The translations under genes and the position numbers were made by a program. DNA of 64,000 nt from Datnioides undecimradiatus (taxonomy: Eukaryota > Chordata > Actinopteri > Lobotiformes > Datnioididae). Below, in pieces: positions 1-12,242 of the stretch (position 1 is its first letter; each line of letters starts with the position of its first letter). Where the stretch lies: the NCBI GenBank assembly GCA_008933995.1, contig WARS01000052.1:1674001-1738000 (forward strand), written 5' to 3'. Under the pieces are notes generated by a model. That model searched no databases. It was not told the origin of the DNA and worked only from the letters and a program-made list of their open reading frames with translations.

Positions 1-1619
1 ATGATAAAGCTAGCTATGCTTTCGTTACCATGGTGACTGCCAACCAGGAAAGACGTAGACGCGTCCAACGCAGCTCCGCCATCTGGTCTGAACATGGTCA
101 CCTCTTGCTGCTGAAATCCAAGATGTATAAGCCAAGACGTCAGAAGTCCACAAAGCAACAGAAGGCATCACGATGGCTACCTCCACTCTTTTATACAGTC
201 TGCGAGGCTCAAATACTGCCTTTAAAGTCTGGGTTTCTCAACTACTGTCCCCTGGCGACGGCTCTTCTGGAGGATAGAGTAAAGCTAAAGTGGACTTCCT
301 TTACACAAACCTGCAGTATGTGACAATTGTAGTGACTTAGTGATCCTCACAAGTCGTTGCAGGCCTCTGACAATCCCTAAAACCTCACTTTGGATGAGGA
401 AACATCAGAAAAACATCTTTAAACAGGGACAAAATGGGTAAACCTGCCCCCAGACAGAGCGAGCAGTCTTAAATGAAGTGCTGAAGTGAGACATCTCAGC
501 TCGTGGGTTAGGTACACACCAATTTGTCCACAGTTTCGGGGGAACCCGTTTGACTTAAACTGACACGGAGGCCTTGAATGCACCATGTTTTGGGGTCTAC
601 AACCAGACTGAAGGACTCTCCTGCCATGGGCGGCATCCTCCACAGCCGAGCATCCCCTGAATGTCGTTAAAAGGAAGTAATGTTTCTAGAAATCTGTAGA
701 AACTGTGAATACGATAGGAGAGGTGTTTTAAAAGAAGATATAAAGGCCTTGAAGCCTTGAAAACTTCATCTACAGGAAGTCTTTGCAGGAGCCTGAGCCG
801 TGCCGCTCTTGTCAGAGTGTGTCTTTGCTTTTCTTGCTTTGAGAGGCTGCAGCTGTGCTTTTCCTCGCCGTCGCTGCGCCGACAGAGAGAGAGAGAGAGA
901 GAGTGAGACACACTAAGAGAAAGACAGTTTGCATTTGGAGCAGTGATCCAAGCTATTACCTTAATTCTGTGCTGGAAGCAAATTTCACCAAGATCACTTT
1001 TGAATCCCCCCCCCCCCCCACAAAGACAAACTTAATTCAACCTAATTATCAGGGCAAAGGGAGTCCCGCTCTCCCTCGAGACAAACATTCGGAAATCTGG
1101 AGTCTCCTGATAGACTCGTGATGCCTAGCCACTGTGCTGCGACGCCGCTTGATTGGCAGATGATCTCTGGGAAAACGCGGCCCCGACCACCTCAGATGTC
1201 GCTGCATTAACAGGAAACACACAAATCCCGAGGCTTTCCCACATCAGACGTAGCCCGATCTGCTAATCCGTCTCTTATTAGCCTTGCTCGCCAGCTAGGT
1301 TTCATTTTAACTTTCTCAAACACTGAAAATTAGGATGATCGAAAGCTTCAAAACTCTGAAACGCATTGCTCTTAAATTACGCATTAGGCGGGGAATACAG
1401 AGATTCCCCTAACTATCGCTGCACATGCCGGGACTAAAACATACAGCGTGCGACTGAGAATTAGCTCACGCTAAAACCTGAAAAAGACTTTTTTTTTTTT
1501 TTTTTCATATTTTACATTCTTTGCAGTACCGAGTATCAGATCTTCAAAGTGCGCAGGAGCTGAAGTATCTTGCACTTACATCAGAGGGAAAGGAAATGAT
1601 GAATGTTGAATGGCGCTCG

Positions 1620-2370
1620 GGCTGTGAAGTCCTGACAGAAAAAAGGGGCCTCCGACGCGCGGCGCTGGCAAGCTCTCGCTGCGGCTCTATTATGTCCACG
1701 CGAGGAAAAAGTGTCAGGCGGTCGCTGTGGGAGGGGGAAAGGAATGTAAAGTGAATTTTTGAAATGCAAGGAAAATGCAAACGATGTGTGTTTCCATCGG
1801 CGGCGGCGGCGGCGTTGAGGAAAATAAATTGACGGGCTTTTTGAAGAGCTGATTTCTGGTTTTGGCGGGTTGTTACAGCGCTTTCGTGTCGGATAGCCCA
1901 AGTGATATTTCATGCTTTCATCGCGGGGACGCATGTTGCACGCCGTGGTTTTTTTTAAACCTGCAGACCTTTTTTCTCTTTCACCTCGAGCGAGCACAAA
2001 ACCTGACATTTACACTCAGCCTGTCCTGCTCCTGGAAGCGAGCCCGGCTCTTGTTCACGCTGCGTTGCCACAGCAGCTCCGTGGAAATTCACTCATCACC
2101 GCTGTAACTTATTAACAACCAGACTAAATCGCGCGAACGTGGCAGCATCTCCTCTCCGTTCCCCCGCCTTCGTCCCTGTTTGCGGCGGGGTGTTTTCTCT
2201 TCCTCGTCCTCCTGTTTCGCGGGGACACGGCGAGGTTATTTCTCTCCTCACCGTCTCACTTCACAGCAGAATCTCATCTCCTCCGCCTCGGTGGAGTTCG
2301 CATCGCCAATTCTTATTGAAGGGGAAATCGCGCAGCCATCGCCGAGCGAGGTCGTTATTTGGATAATGAC
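1620..2370. promoter_or_regulatory. CpG-rich segment
   Basis: CpG dinucleotides are frequent from about 1620 to 2370, with a CGG trinucleotide run at 1798-1814 and many CGC/GCG words. Such islands often mark promoters or enhancers. No TATA box, ATG-bearing exon or splice donor fixes a transcript here, so the role is only a possibility. Confidence 0.2.
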
Positions 2371-2473
2371 TAATCCGCTCCCGACTTAATTCCGTTCCTC
2401 TGATCCGACGTCCAGGTTGGAGTCAGAGGATGTGGCTAATGATGTGGCTGCGGCGTTGTCTGGGAATGCAGAG

Positions 2474-2478
2474 GACAC

Positions 2479-2520
<42 letters not shown>
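2474..2520. repeat. (CA)n microsatellite
   Basis: A 47-base CA tract with one G interruption at 2483. Confidence 0.95.
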
Positions 2521-2523
<3 letters not shown>

Positions 2524-3386
2524 CAGGAGATACTTGCAGACATTCACTTGCAAGTCACTCACTTGCTCACATACTGTAAGCACTTACATGTCTGACTTCT
2601 CTTTAGCGCCGCGCGTTGACGCACACGTTTGGCCTCAGCTCGCTCACTACGTCTCCTCATGCCACTGACTCGTGGCTCACTTTTGGTTAAACGTTCAAAC
2701 ACTGCGCATAGTTTTTACGGCGTTTTGTAGACGTTCGGACGCAAACGTGACACATTTAATAGAGGCTGGCTGTCAGAACTGATCTTTAAATTCAGATAAT
2801 GTGAAACACAAACACTGTTGGTTGACTCCACAAATCAAGTTTACGCATGCATGTGTTACGAAATGAATATATCCAAAGTAAGGAGGGTTGTCTCGGGTTA
2901 TTTTTACCCAAATTTATAAATGCACAGGACAAAATTTAGTGTTCGGTTGTTTGTCTCTGCACCGTCAGCCGTGTTTGCAGCAGCAGCTGTTTTTAGAAAA
3001 AAAAGGCCCTGTCTACAACTGCTCAGCACACCAGATCGCTGAAATACAAAGTTTGGGACTGGCTGGTGAAGAAAGTGGGACATCTTGCAGCAAAAGAACC
3101 AGATATAAATGAACCTAAAGGGAAAATGGAAACCAAATTGTGAACTATGTTTAATATTCTGTGGGTTGGTTATAGTGCATCTGTATAAGGTAGGGCTGCG
3201 CTCCCCTGCATGCACTGGATATAAGGCGACTACATGCCCACGCCTCGCACTGAGCTCAGTCTGCAGCTGGTTTATTTTAATCTGAACCCTTAAACTGAGT
3301 CTAAACTCACAAACAGCCCTGTGACGAGGGGGACTGTCTGGTGTGGGGGGCACAAAGTCTCCAGTGGGTCCTCACAAAGACAGAGA

Positions 3387-3388
<2 letters not shown>

Positions 3389-3433
<45 letters not shown>

Positions 3434-3550
3434 TCATCCATGCAGTTGGTCTAATTTTTATCGAATGCAACATTCACAGCATTGACCTGCTCACTCATAC
3501 GCACTCACTCGCACATGCGCCAAAACACACACACACACACACACACACAC
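3389..3550. repeat. (CA)n microsatellite pair
   Basis: CA tracts at 3389-3432 and about 3524-3550, separated by about 90 bases of ordinary sequence. A GT tract follows at about 3637-3658. Confidence 0.93.
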
Positions 3551-4083
3551 TTCTCACATGCTCTTTCACTCCGTGCTCATTTGGTGATGTTAATGCTGGC
3601 AGACATGTACAGTGTGCTCTAACAGAGGAGGGGAGGGTGTGTGTGTGTGTGTGTGTGTTACTCTATGTGTGTGTTAGTGGTTATGTGCAAACGCGTGGTG
3701 TGTGCGCACATGTGTGTGTACTTACCGCTCTTAAAAACCAATTAACAGCGCACAGCAGCAGCCCCCCGCCTCCCTCCCTCCTCTCCCCCCCCTCCCCTCC
3801 CTCCTCCAAATGAAGAGGTGAATTAAACATCACCAAGACCAGATGGAAAGAAATCAGAGAGAGAAAGAGAGAGGTATGAATAATTGAAGACAGAGGGGAT
3901 CGTAAAAAAGGGAGAAATAAAACTGAAATAAGAGATGAAATGAAATGTAAGAAAGCAGAAGTCAATTAGAGCGACTGAGAGAGAGCTGCAGGGAGAGAGG
4001 CAGATAGGGAGAGAGGGGAGGGATTGCTGCGAGTGTGTGTGTGTGTTTTTGTGTGAGTTTGCCAGCATGTGCACGCGGCGTTA

Positions 4084-4829
4084 GTGTGTGTGTGTGTGTG
4101 TGCGCGCGCGTGTCTCTCCTGCCTGCTTTCCGGAAAAGAGTCAACCAGCACAACCTAGTTGTTTGAAGTCCTCGGCGGCATAATCAGGTTGGTTGCAGCA
4201 CGGCGATGATTAGGCCGTGTTCTCTTTCTGCGCAGCTGAACACCCGGGGGGACTGAACGCCGCCTCACGAGGGTGTGTCCCATAGGTGTCCTATAAGCGT
4301 CGCCTGGACCTCAAATGGTGGCAGCGACACGTTTAACGAATGACGAACCGCTGAAATTCAAAGATTTGGTCAAAACAGCAGCGTGTGAGACGGAGTTTGG
4401 TGATGTCATGGAGTAGCGTGGGCTCATGGGAGTTGTCGTCTCCATGTCACTCAGCTTCTCCCAGTTAAGGTTCCTGTAGTGTTCAGTGTCTTTGGGGTTT
4501 TTGACACGTGCCTAATCACCAGCGACAGCCTCGGTCATGTCCAAACACACGGAGTCGCTGAATAAAACACAAAACCGACGCTATTGGCTGGACGCAGGAC
4601 GTCTTGGAGGGGCTGCAAAAGACTAGTGTACTCTTTAAATGTACTTACATGCAGTGTGTGCATGTGTGTGTGTGTGTGTGTGTAGGAGAAACAAAATGTC
4701 TGCGTGCTCGGATCCAGCCGCGCTGTCTCGCAGTGATTTGGGGAGTGTAACTGAGTATATTTGTGTGTGAGTGCATTTAGACGTGAGTGTGCGTTCAGCT
4801 CTGCAGGCATTTGTGTACATTTGTGCAAT

Positions 4830-4868
<39 letters not shown>

Positions 4869-5030
4869 TTGGTAATAGTCCCTGCTTTAATTTTTGTGTG
4901 TGTGCGCGCTTGTGAGTCATGCGGGCGGTTGTCTGCGTGACTTTTTGCACTGTGTGTCTGAGAGTGTGTGTTTCTGCATCTTAGTAATTGCCCCTGGAAG
5001 AGCTGGTGTGTGTGTGTGTGTGTGTGTGTG
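4084..5030. repeat. cluster of (GT)n microsatellites
   Basis: GT tracts at 4084-4102 (followed by a short GC alternation), 4663-4683, 4832-4864 and 5006-5030, embedded in GT-rich sequence. Alternating purine-pyrimidine runs of this kind can adopt Z-DNA. Confidence 0.9.
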
Positions 5031-8000
5031 AGTGCATGTGTGTGTGTGCGTGCACGCCCGCCTGCGCGCGCGTGTGTGATTTCCAATAAGTGCTCGGTTT
5101 GCTCAGCATCTCCTCCGCGGCCGACGTCACGCTGCTCCTCTGCTCTGCTGGAAGTGTTTGTGAGGGGAAATAAAAGCGGCGTTTGGTGGCGAGGGGGACG
5201 CTGGGAAATCACTGAGCCACTGATTACCGCAAACGCCGAGCGAGCCGGGACGCACAGCGGCAAAGTTATGATCTCCGCGTCTGTCCCCCTGTGTCTGTCT
5301 CGCTCGGTCCTCCTCTGTCTCTCTGTCTGCTCTCGTGTTCGTCTCTGTCAGATTCATGCCGTGTGCTCTGGGCCCATAAATGTTACATGAACGATATTTC
5401 CCAAAACATTAAAGCAAACAAGGCAGCCGTAAACATATCGTCCCACGGGAATGAGGCAGTCGTCCCTCACGGCCAATCAGAAACAAGCAGGTCGCTGCAT
5501 TCTGACCTTTGTTTGTAAATGACTGGAGGGACGCATGGCTTTGTAATGTGACACAGAAGTCAGATTACCTCTCAGTGGTAACTTCAGGGTCCCGTGCTTT
5601 ATGAATCCAGCCTCCTTGTGCTGCACTGCAGACCGCAGTGGACCATAAATGTGCTCCTCAAAGGCAGCGAGATGCAGCAGCAACAAATCGCAAACACCGA
5701 TTATAACAAACAAATCTAATTAAGGCAGCGATGCATTAAACACTGTTTGCATGCATCTGCCGTGTCTGCGACTCTGGACGTATGATTAATCTGTCTCTTC
5801 TCTGCTGTCACACCATGACATCGGTCCATGCAGCACGTTTCCCAGCATGCATTGCCCCTTATCTATACGTTCATGTCAAGCGGGGCTGATATGTGATCAG
5901 ATACATTAGATTTTGGGGTGTTGTGATATTGTAACATGGTTGTGTTTTCCTGGTTTTACAGGCTGCATTACAGTAAAGTCCCCACTTTCCACCAACTGTA
6001 CAAAAATGACAATGTCCCGAATGCAGGCGCTGCCATGTTGCAGTGGCGGTCTGTGCAGTGGAGATCAGAGCGTTAATGGTCTGCACAGCTACATCGCCGC
6101 GGCAACGCGGCGAATGACTGGGCTGCTGCTGAAAATCCTAAAATCTGTTCACTTTGATCCTGCCGAAACCCGCTACTCTGAAAAACTAATGTGTGTGAGA
6201 TTAACTGACTTTGCTAAAAACAACGACGACGTGCTGCAAGTTTATAAGAAAAAACAAAAACTAGAGAAAGTCTGCAGCACAGCCAAAACTTAAACCAAAG
6301 CAAATCCACTCTTCAGTAACTTGATGCACAAACAAGGAAGGCTGAGATGCGTTTCACTCGACTCTTAACGGTCAAGTTCGATAAAGTCTTTAAGTTCAAA
6401 AAGTCCAAAGCTTCTTCTGACCACTTGCGCAAAGGGCCGAGTAATGATTCAGAAAACAACTTTTCCTCTCTGAGAGGCGTCGAGGCCTTTCTCCGCCGCG
6501 CTGAGGATTCGTGCAGGGAGACTTTTTACCTCCCCGCTTCTATTCAACCCTCTGAGCACAGAACTGAGCCTGAAAATGTCACAAAAAGTGAAACCGAGCA
6601 ACAGAGGAGTCTTTATTTTTTTCCCTTTTGGTCTTTCTGAACTCTCCATCCTTTGCTTCTCCCTCCCTTTCTAGTTTTCAGTGGTTCTCTCGCCCTCTCC
6701 CCCCTCTTTCTCCCCCTTCCTCCCTCTCTCACACGCACTCTTCACTCTCTTTCTCTCCCTCTCATGCAAACACCTTACTCTCCCCTCCACACTTTGCCCT
6801 TTGCTGCCTTTTCAGAAATGGCAAATATATGCACACGGCATACACAGCACAACGGTGACAGATATGTATGCAGGCATGCGTGTAAACACGGACAATACTC
6901 TCTCTCTCTCTCTCTCTCGCACACACACACACGCACACACAGTCTCTCCTGCCTGAGAGTGGTGCGCGGTAGTTGAAATGGGAGCGAGCTGTAGCCCCGA
7001 GGCAGAGCTGGGACATGAATACGCGCAGAGGGTCAGCGTGGCAGTTTTTGGGGGCGGGGGGTTAGGCGGATGAAGGCTCCAGGGTGCGGAGGACTGCAGT
7101 TTAGGGTTACAAACCTTCACAAACTGTCCTTTCATTTCTACACAGGAATGATTTGCTTGCAGGAAATTGCGCTTGGCCTCTGGTGGCCGCGGCGGACGTT
7201 TTTCAGCTCTTTGGCAACAGCGGGCGCATTCTTCAGTGAATAATGTGATTGTATCTGATATGATGACAAGACGCACGACTCTGAAGTCCAGAAAATAAAA
7301 GATCCACTGACTTGAAAGAGTGGTAATGATTGAAAAGTATTAAAACTGGTACCTGGAGCGTCTCTGACTGGGAAAACGTGTGGCCTCACTTGAAGATTCA
7401 CTTGTGTCGATCGCTGCAAAGATGGGTGGACTGCAGAAACGGTGTCGGACGCCAGCATCGTGGAGGGACGCCGTTGTGGATGTGCACAAAGCAGGACCGT
7501 GACACCAGGAGTCCAGGGTTAGCGTCCAGGTTCCTGTCTGCGGAGTTAGCTTTAGGCAGCAAACGCACTTTGGTTAAGGTTGGGAAGAATTTGTGATTTC
7601 GGCCGAATGCTGCACTGTAGCTCAGGACGCCGCAGAGGTCTTTCCCCAACCTTGACCAAGCGCTGTGAGTCGGTCTGTCCACGTATTGGCGACATGTTTG
7701 TGATGGTGCACTGCACATAAAAGTGATAATTCACTTGAAAAGCAACTTAAATGCTTGCTTTAATTCTCTTATTAATGCACGCGCACCTCTACTGTCTTAG
7801 TGCCACTGATGTGACGGGCGCCGTTCGCTCTCAGCAACAGCTAGCTTCCCTACACGTTAGCTACACTTGTACTGATTTGGTAGAAGGACCCTCTCAGTGC
7901 TAAATGTGCATGTTAACTGAACTTTGCAACAGTAGTTTCTGCAGAAACATAACCACCAGCAAACTCACATGCATCTTTCACTGTGAAATCAAGGGAATAG

Positions 8001-8827
8001 ATGCGTTTGCATGCATTCATCTGCAGCTGTTCACTATGTTTACACATAGTGTAACTGTAAATATAAAAAGTAATGAGTAACATTACCAGTTACTGCCAAA
8101 GCCCCATTAACACCCTGGATAATCCAACTCGCATTCAGATTTGAAATCTCACAAATTCACAAGTGGAGTCTTGCGGTGCATCAGGAACCTCACGGCAGTG
8201 ATAAATAAATGATAAATGATATATTTTGTCATTTGCTTTTGTTTGCGTGAAGAGTCCGGTGTGTGCTACCTGGATCAAATGATGCAACTCAGTGAAACGC
8301 AGCTGGCTCGAGTCGCCCATTTGCATTTTGAGAGCGGATTCAAAACCTGGAGACGACTAATTGGCTGCGCGGACGGGCGACTGAGCCCGCGACTTTCTTA
8401 TTTTTATTTTAAGGGAAGTCTGATCAAGTTGGACGCATGACTTGACTGTCAGTCAAAATCACGTCCACAGTGAAGCTCTGCTGGTCACCTGGGATTTAAC
8501 CTGCAGTTGTTGGAGTTTCCAGTACAGCTCATCTGTTCCAAGAGAGTCAGCGTGTTCCCCCTGAATCTTAATACTTCAGCTCATGTATAATGGAAAATGT
8601 GGAAAAATTCATAATACAGTGCGATGTGTGTGCTTTACGCTTAAACGTTGAGTGTATAAATTGGGTAGTTAAGATAGCACTTGTAAAGATGTTTAATAAA
8701 GCTCAGTCTGATGGAAAAGGAAGAGGACCAAGTGAACAAACGGTATTAAAGACATTAAGGATAATATGTTTGGACACTGGGGCTGTTATTGTGAAGCTGT
8801 GTCTATTGTACCACTGGGTCATTATGC

Positions 8828-9245
8828 AATGAGAGGGGGAGAGAGGAAGAGAAGATATACCTAACATCATCCCTCAGGGTAATGATGCAGGGCGGTAAGG
8901 ATGATGAGAAGGAAAAGAAACGAGGGGAAGGGAGCCGGCTGGGGAGAGACGCAGACAGGAACAACGGCGGGGACGGAGAAAGGGGAAGGACGGTGTGGGG
9001 AGAAGTAGGAATGGTGGGATGTGGAGAGGGAAAAAGAGAGAGAGACGCTGGAGAGGGAGGGAAGGAGAGACAGGTGGGTGGGTGAACCGGGAAGGAGAGA
9101 GCAAGAGGAGAAGGGTGAGAGGAAGTGAAGGAAGGAAGGAAGGAAGAATTCAAGAGAGAAGGAAGGAAGGAGGAGTGAAGAAGTGAGCACATGGGAGAGG
9201 AGATAGACAGGGAATTTGAAAGTGAAGTGGGGTGGGAGAGATAGA
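8828..9245. repeat. polypurine (GA-rich) tract
   Basis: About 400 bases on the plus strand consist almost only of A and G, with GGAA tetranucleotide runs near 9129-9175. It directly precedes the long GT tract at 9249. No reading frame on either strand looks protein-like. Confidence 0.85.
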
Positions 9246-9246
9246 G

Positions 9247-9248
<2 letters not shown>

Positions 9249-9291
<43 letters not shown>

Positions 9292-9402
9292 GGGGTGGGG
9301 CTGGAGGGGGGGTGGGGTATCCCGTAGGGTTAATTACATCTCTGTTCTCTGTCAGCGCGGCTCTCTCCTCTGCGATCTGAGTCCCTGCTGCAGGCTGACA
9401 GG

Positions 9403-9446
<44 letters not shown>
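9249..9446. repeat. (GT)21 facing (CA)21
   Basis: A GT tract at 9249-9290 and a CA tract at 9404-9446 are mutually complementary. Single strands could fold into a stem of about 40 bp with a loop of about 113 bases. Confidence 0.9.
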
Positions 9447-9449
<3 letters not shown>

Positions 9450-9604
9450 CTCTAATATATACCCACACACTCATAAACACAGATAAACACACACACATCC
9501 ATGCACGTTCATATATCACGACACACAAACAGAAATGTTCTCCGTCTCCTCCTTTTTGTCTTCCTGTCACTATTCCTCTTCTGTCGTTCTCTCTCTCTCT
9601 CTGT

Positions 9605-9635
<31 letters not shown>

Positions 9636-9844
9636 GTCTGTCCCAGGAGAGCACGCGTTGTTCTGTACCGAGTTATACACGAAGAAGAGGGCCCTCACTC
9701 GTAATAGCTGTTAATTTTGCATAAATCATGCATAACATGACCCACATGTAAATCACTCATGTCAGCAGGATATCACATCCCAGCAGCTCCTTCTTTTCTT
9801 CTTCTTCTTCTTCTTCTGCTTCTTCTTCTTCTTCTTCTTCTTCT
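9605..9844. repeat. (CA)n and (CTT)n microsatellites
   Basis: A CA tract at 9605-9631 and an imperfect CTT tract at about 9789-9844. Confidence 0.9.
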
Positions 9845-12092
9845 CTGCAGGAAACAGCCGCAGCTTGCTCTCTCACTGTTCTGTCTCGGCTCCCGTGTTT
9901 GTCTTGATGAGAGAGGAAGATTCAGGGTAACAGGAAACATGTATTTTGTCACCTTCGTCTGTTTTATTTAACTTATTATCAATGTGAATTACTCCCTGTT
10001 TGACTCTTTAAAGAGGCCTTTGCGCGGCTCATTTTCATGGCCAGTGTTTTAGCCGTGTGAATAAAGGCTTTCAGCTTTTTTAACGTTGCTCCTTACTTTG
10101 CTTAAGAAGCGCTTCAGGAACGTTTTCCTCTGCGTGACCGGTAAGTTTCAGGCTTTTTTGCTTTCACTTGAAACCGTGCAGCAGAGAGGGATCGGTCCCG
10201 TTTGACTCTTCAGACATCAGAGCAAAGTGGTGGCTCTAATGCGGAGCCTCGCCTCTTCAGTTTGGCGAGCTTGACGCCCAACATAAGCAACTTACGTGGG
10301 ACTTTTCAAAAGCCGGTGTTCAAAGCGATTCGCATTTACAGATGAGGCAACGTGTGGGAGTCAGAAAAAACGAAATCAAGCAGGGAAAGGCATGAAAATG
10401 AGCGTCTCCATCGACCCCGCGAAGGACTGAGAGCAAGCAAGAGCGTCATTAAAGCATCTCATTGAGCAAAATGAGATTACAGATCATGAGATTAGACTTA
10501 AAAATATAATTCTGCATCACGTCGCCTCAGTTTCTGCACGCAGAGGAAAAACCCCCCACAATCAAACAACGGCAACAGTTCAGCGTTTTAAGGCGGACTG
10601 ACTCTCTTGCTTCAAACGGAAGGGCGCCGCTATCGGCCCGCAGTCGCAGCGGTTGTCTTCTTGATTCGGCATTCAAAGGCGAAGTTGATGAGACATCAAA
10701 GTGCGTCCTGTGAAGTCTGGAGAGTCCCGTTTTCATTAAAAAGGGGCCTTCTGCACAAATAACATGACAGGTCGTGTAATCCTCCTGACAAATCAGCAAA
10801 TCTCCCTGTTGTTTGCACCTTTGTGGTTGAATCCCGCTGAGACGTGTCCCTCAGAGCCACGGCCCGCTTTATTAACCAGTTTTGCCTTAATTAGCTAATA
10901 GGATTGTTTTAACCATGATCCAAGAACAGAATAGCCCACGGGAAGACAAACACCAACTCTGTGGAAGCGCGTATGTGTGTGTGTGTGTGTCTCTTCAGCT
11001 GCGTGACACAATGTGCAATTGCATGTGAGCAGACTGACTCAGTGAGGCCTGCGTGCGTGCATGCGTGTGTGTGTGTGTGTGTGTGCATAAACTGGGTGTG
11101 ATTAGGTGTTGCACGCGTGCAGGAGCCTCTGTTTGTGCGAGACTGAGTGTGTTTGTGTTGCACGCGCCTGTGTACGCGTGCGCGTGTCATCCAAGGCTCC
11201 GCAGTCTCCCTCTCCGCCTTAATTAACGCGCCTTCTTGCAAGACTTTCTCTGGAATATGAAACAGTTTTACCTGATGATGCAAACGGCTGAAAACAGCGC
11301 CGGGTGAGTGCCTCGCCTCCTCACCTGACACTTCTCTCTTTATGCGAGAGCGTTAATGTATGCGGGCGCTACACTTGTAGTTTTTATACCCGTGTATTTT
11401 AGTGGCCAAAAGGCTTATTTCGCTGGAGGAAATGTGTGTGTGTAAGCAAAATCCTTTGTACTGCGTGATGAAAAAGAGCAAGGCTGTATCACAGCTTGGC
11501 AACGGCGTTTCTCTCCACACAGGCGCACTTGCACGTCCGTGCACGCGCACTTCAGCTCGCACACGCCCACGCAGTGACACGCGTGAGCCTCAGGAAGGTC
11601 CAGGGGGAAAAAAAAACTTGAAAAGGGGGCAAGAAGCAGAGGCAGGAGGCCCGGGTGCAGGTGCAGATCCCAAGCCGCTGAGCTCGGGGTCCAGTGAAAA
11701 CGTGGACTGATTAAAATGATTTTCTGCAAAGTCCCCCCCCCCCCGTGTCCCTCCAGCCAGCCGGTGCAATGTGTGCATAAACGCGGGCGGTGCAATCCAA
11801 AGCCACGCGCTGTCCCGTAAGAGAAACTTCACTCGCGGACGGGGTTTGCATTAAAACACACTCACAATAAAAACACATAATAAAAACGGGGGACAATAAA
11901 AACAGCCCATACACAATAAAGACACGTAACAAATCACCCCAACAGCCACCGTATGGACAAGCGCGAGTCGATAAGACCGGAGAGGGGCCGTGGAGCTCGA
12001 TACAGTGCAATAAAAGATGGCAGCTCACGGTCCCAGGTCACAGTGAAAGGAACTTAAACATTGATTCCCCCTGTCTGTCCCTTCTGTTGCAG

Positions 12093-12242
12093 CGGGGTGC
12101 ATTCGCTTCTCCCAGGAGCCCGCGGACCAGTCGGTGGTGCTGGGAGAACGGGTGGTGCTGTCCTGCGTGGTCTTCAACTACAGCGGCATCGTCCAGTGGA
12201 CCAAGGACGGCCTGGCTCTCGGCATCGGAGAGGGTCTCAGAG
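12093..12242 (+). CDS. kirrel1: kirrel1 exon 2 (Ig1, first half)
   Basis: Acceptor TTCTGTTGCAG and donor AG|GTGAGG. It encodes [11 protein letters not shown] through the first Ig1 cysteine (VVLSC) to WTKDGLALG. It enters with one base owed from the previous exon and leaves one base. This is the most 5' kirrel1 exon recognised in the window. Confidence 0.93.

Larger units (their letters stand above)
1..12092. other. non-coding flank or first intron of kirrel1
   Basis: No supportable exon was found on either strand. The stretch holds many CA/GT microsatellites, a purine-only block at 8.83-9.25 kb, a CpG-rich block around 1.6-2.4 kb, and pyrimidine-rich tracts at 3.76-3.81 and 6.65-6.80 kb. Kirrel genes typically have a very long first intron, so most of this is probably intron 1 or promoter-proximal DNA. 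A short signal-peptide exon ending in phase 1 could be hidden here. Confidence 0.5.

Noticed and set aside
3343-3813. Open frames rich in Thr-His or Cys-Val repeats (also near 4.5-5.3, 8.9-9.7, 19.3-19.8, 31.2-31.7, 37.4-37.7 kb)
   Set aside because: They are translations of CA/GT microsatellites without splice signals or protein-like composition.
5268-5390. ATG followed by a hydrophobic cysteine- and leucine-rich run (SVLLCLSVCSRV)
   Set aside because: CT-rich composition and no GT donor giving the required phase; kept only as a weak possibility for kirrel1 exon 1.
6653-6976. Open frame beginning with a hydrophobic leucine-rich stretch that could be the kirrel1 signal peptide
   Set aside because: The stretch comes from a CT-rich tract, and no donor in phase 1 follows at a sensible place.
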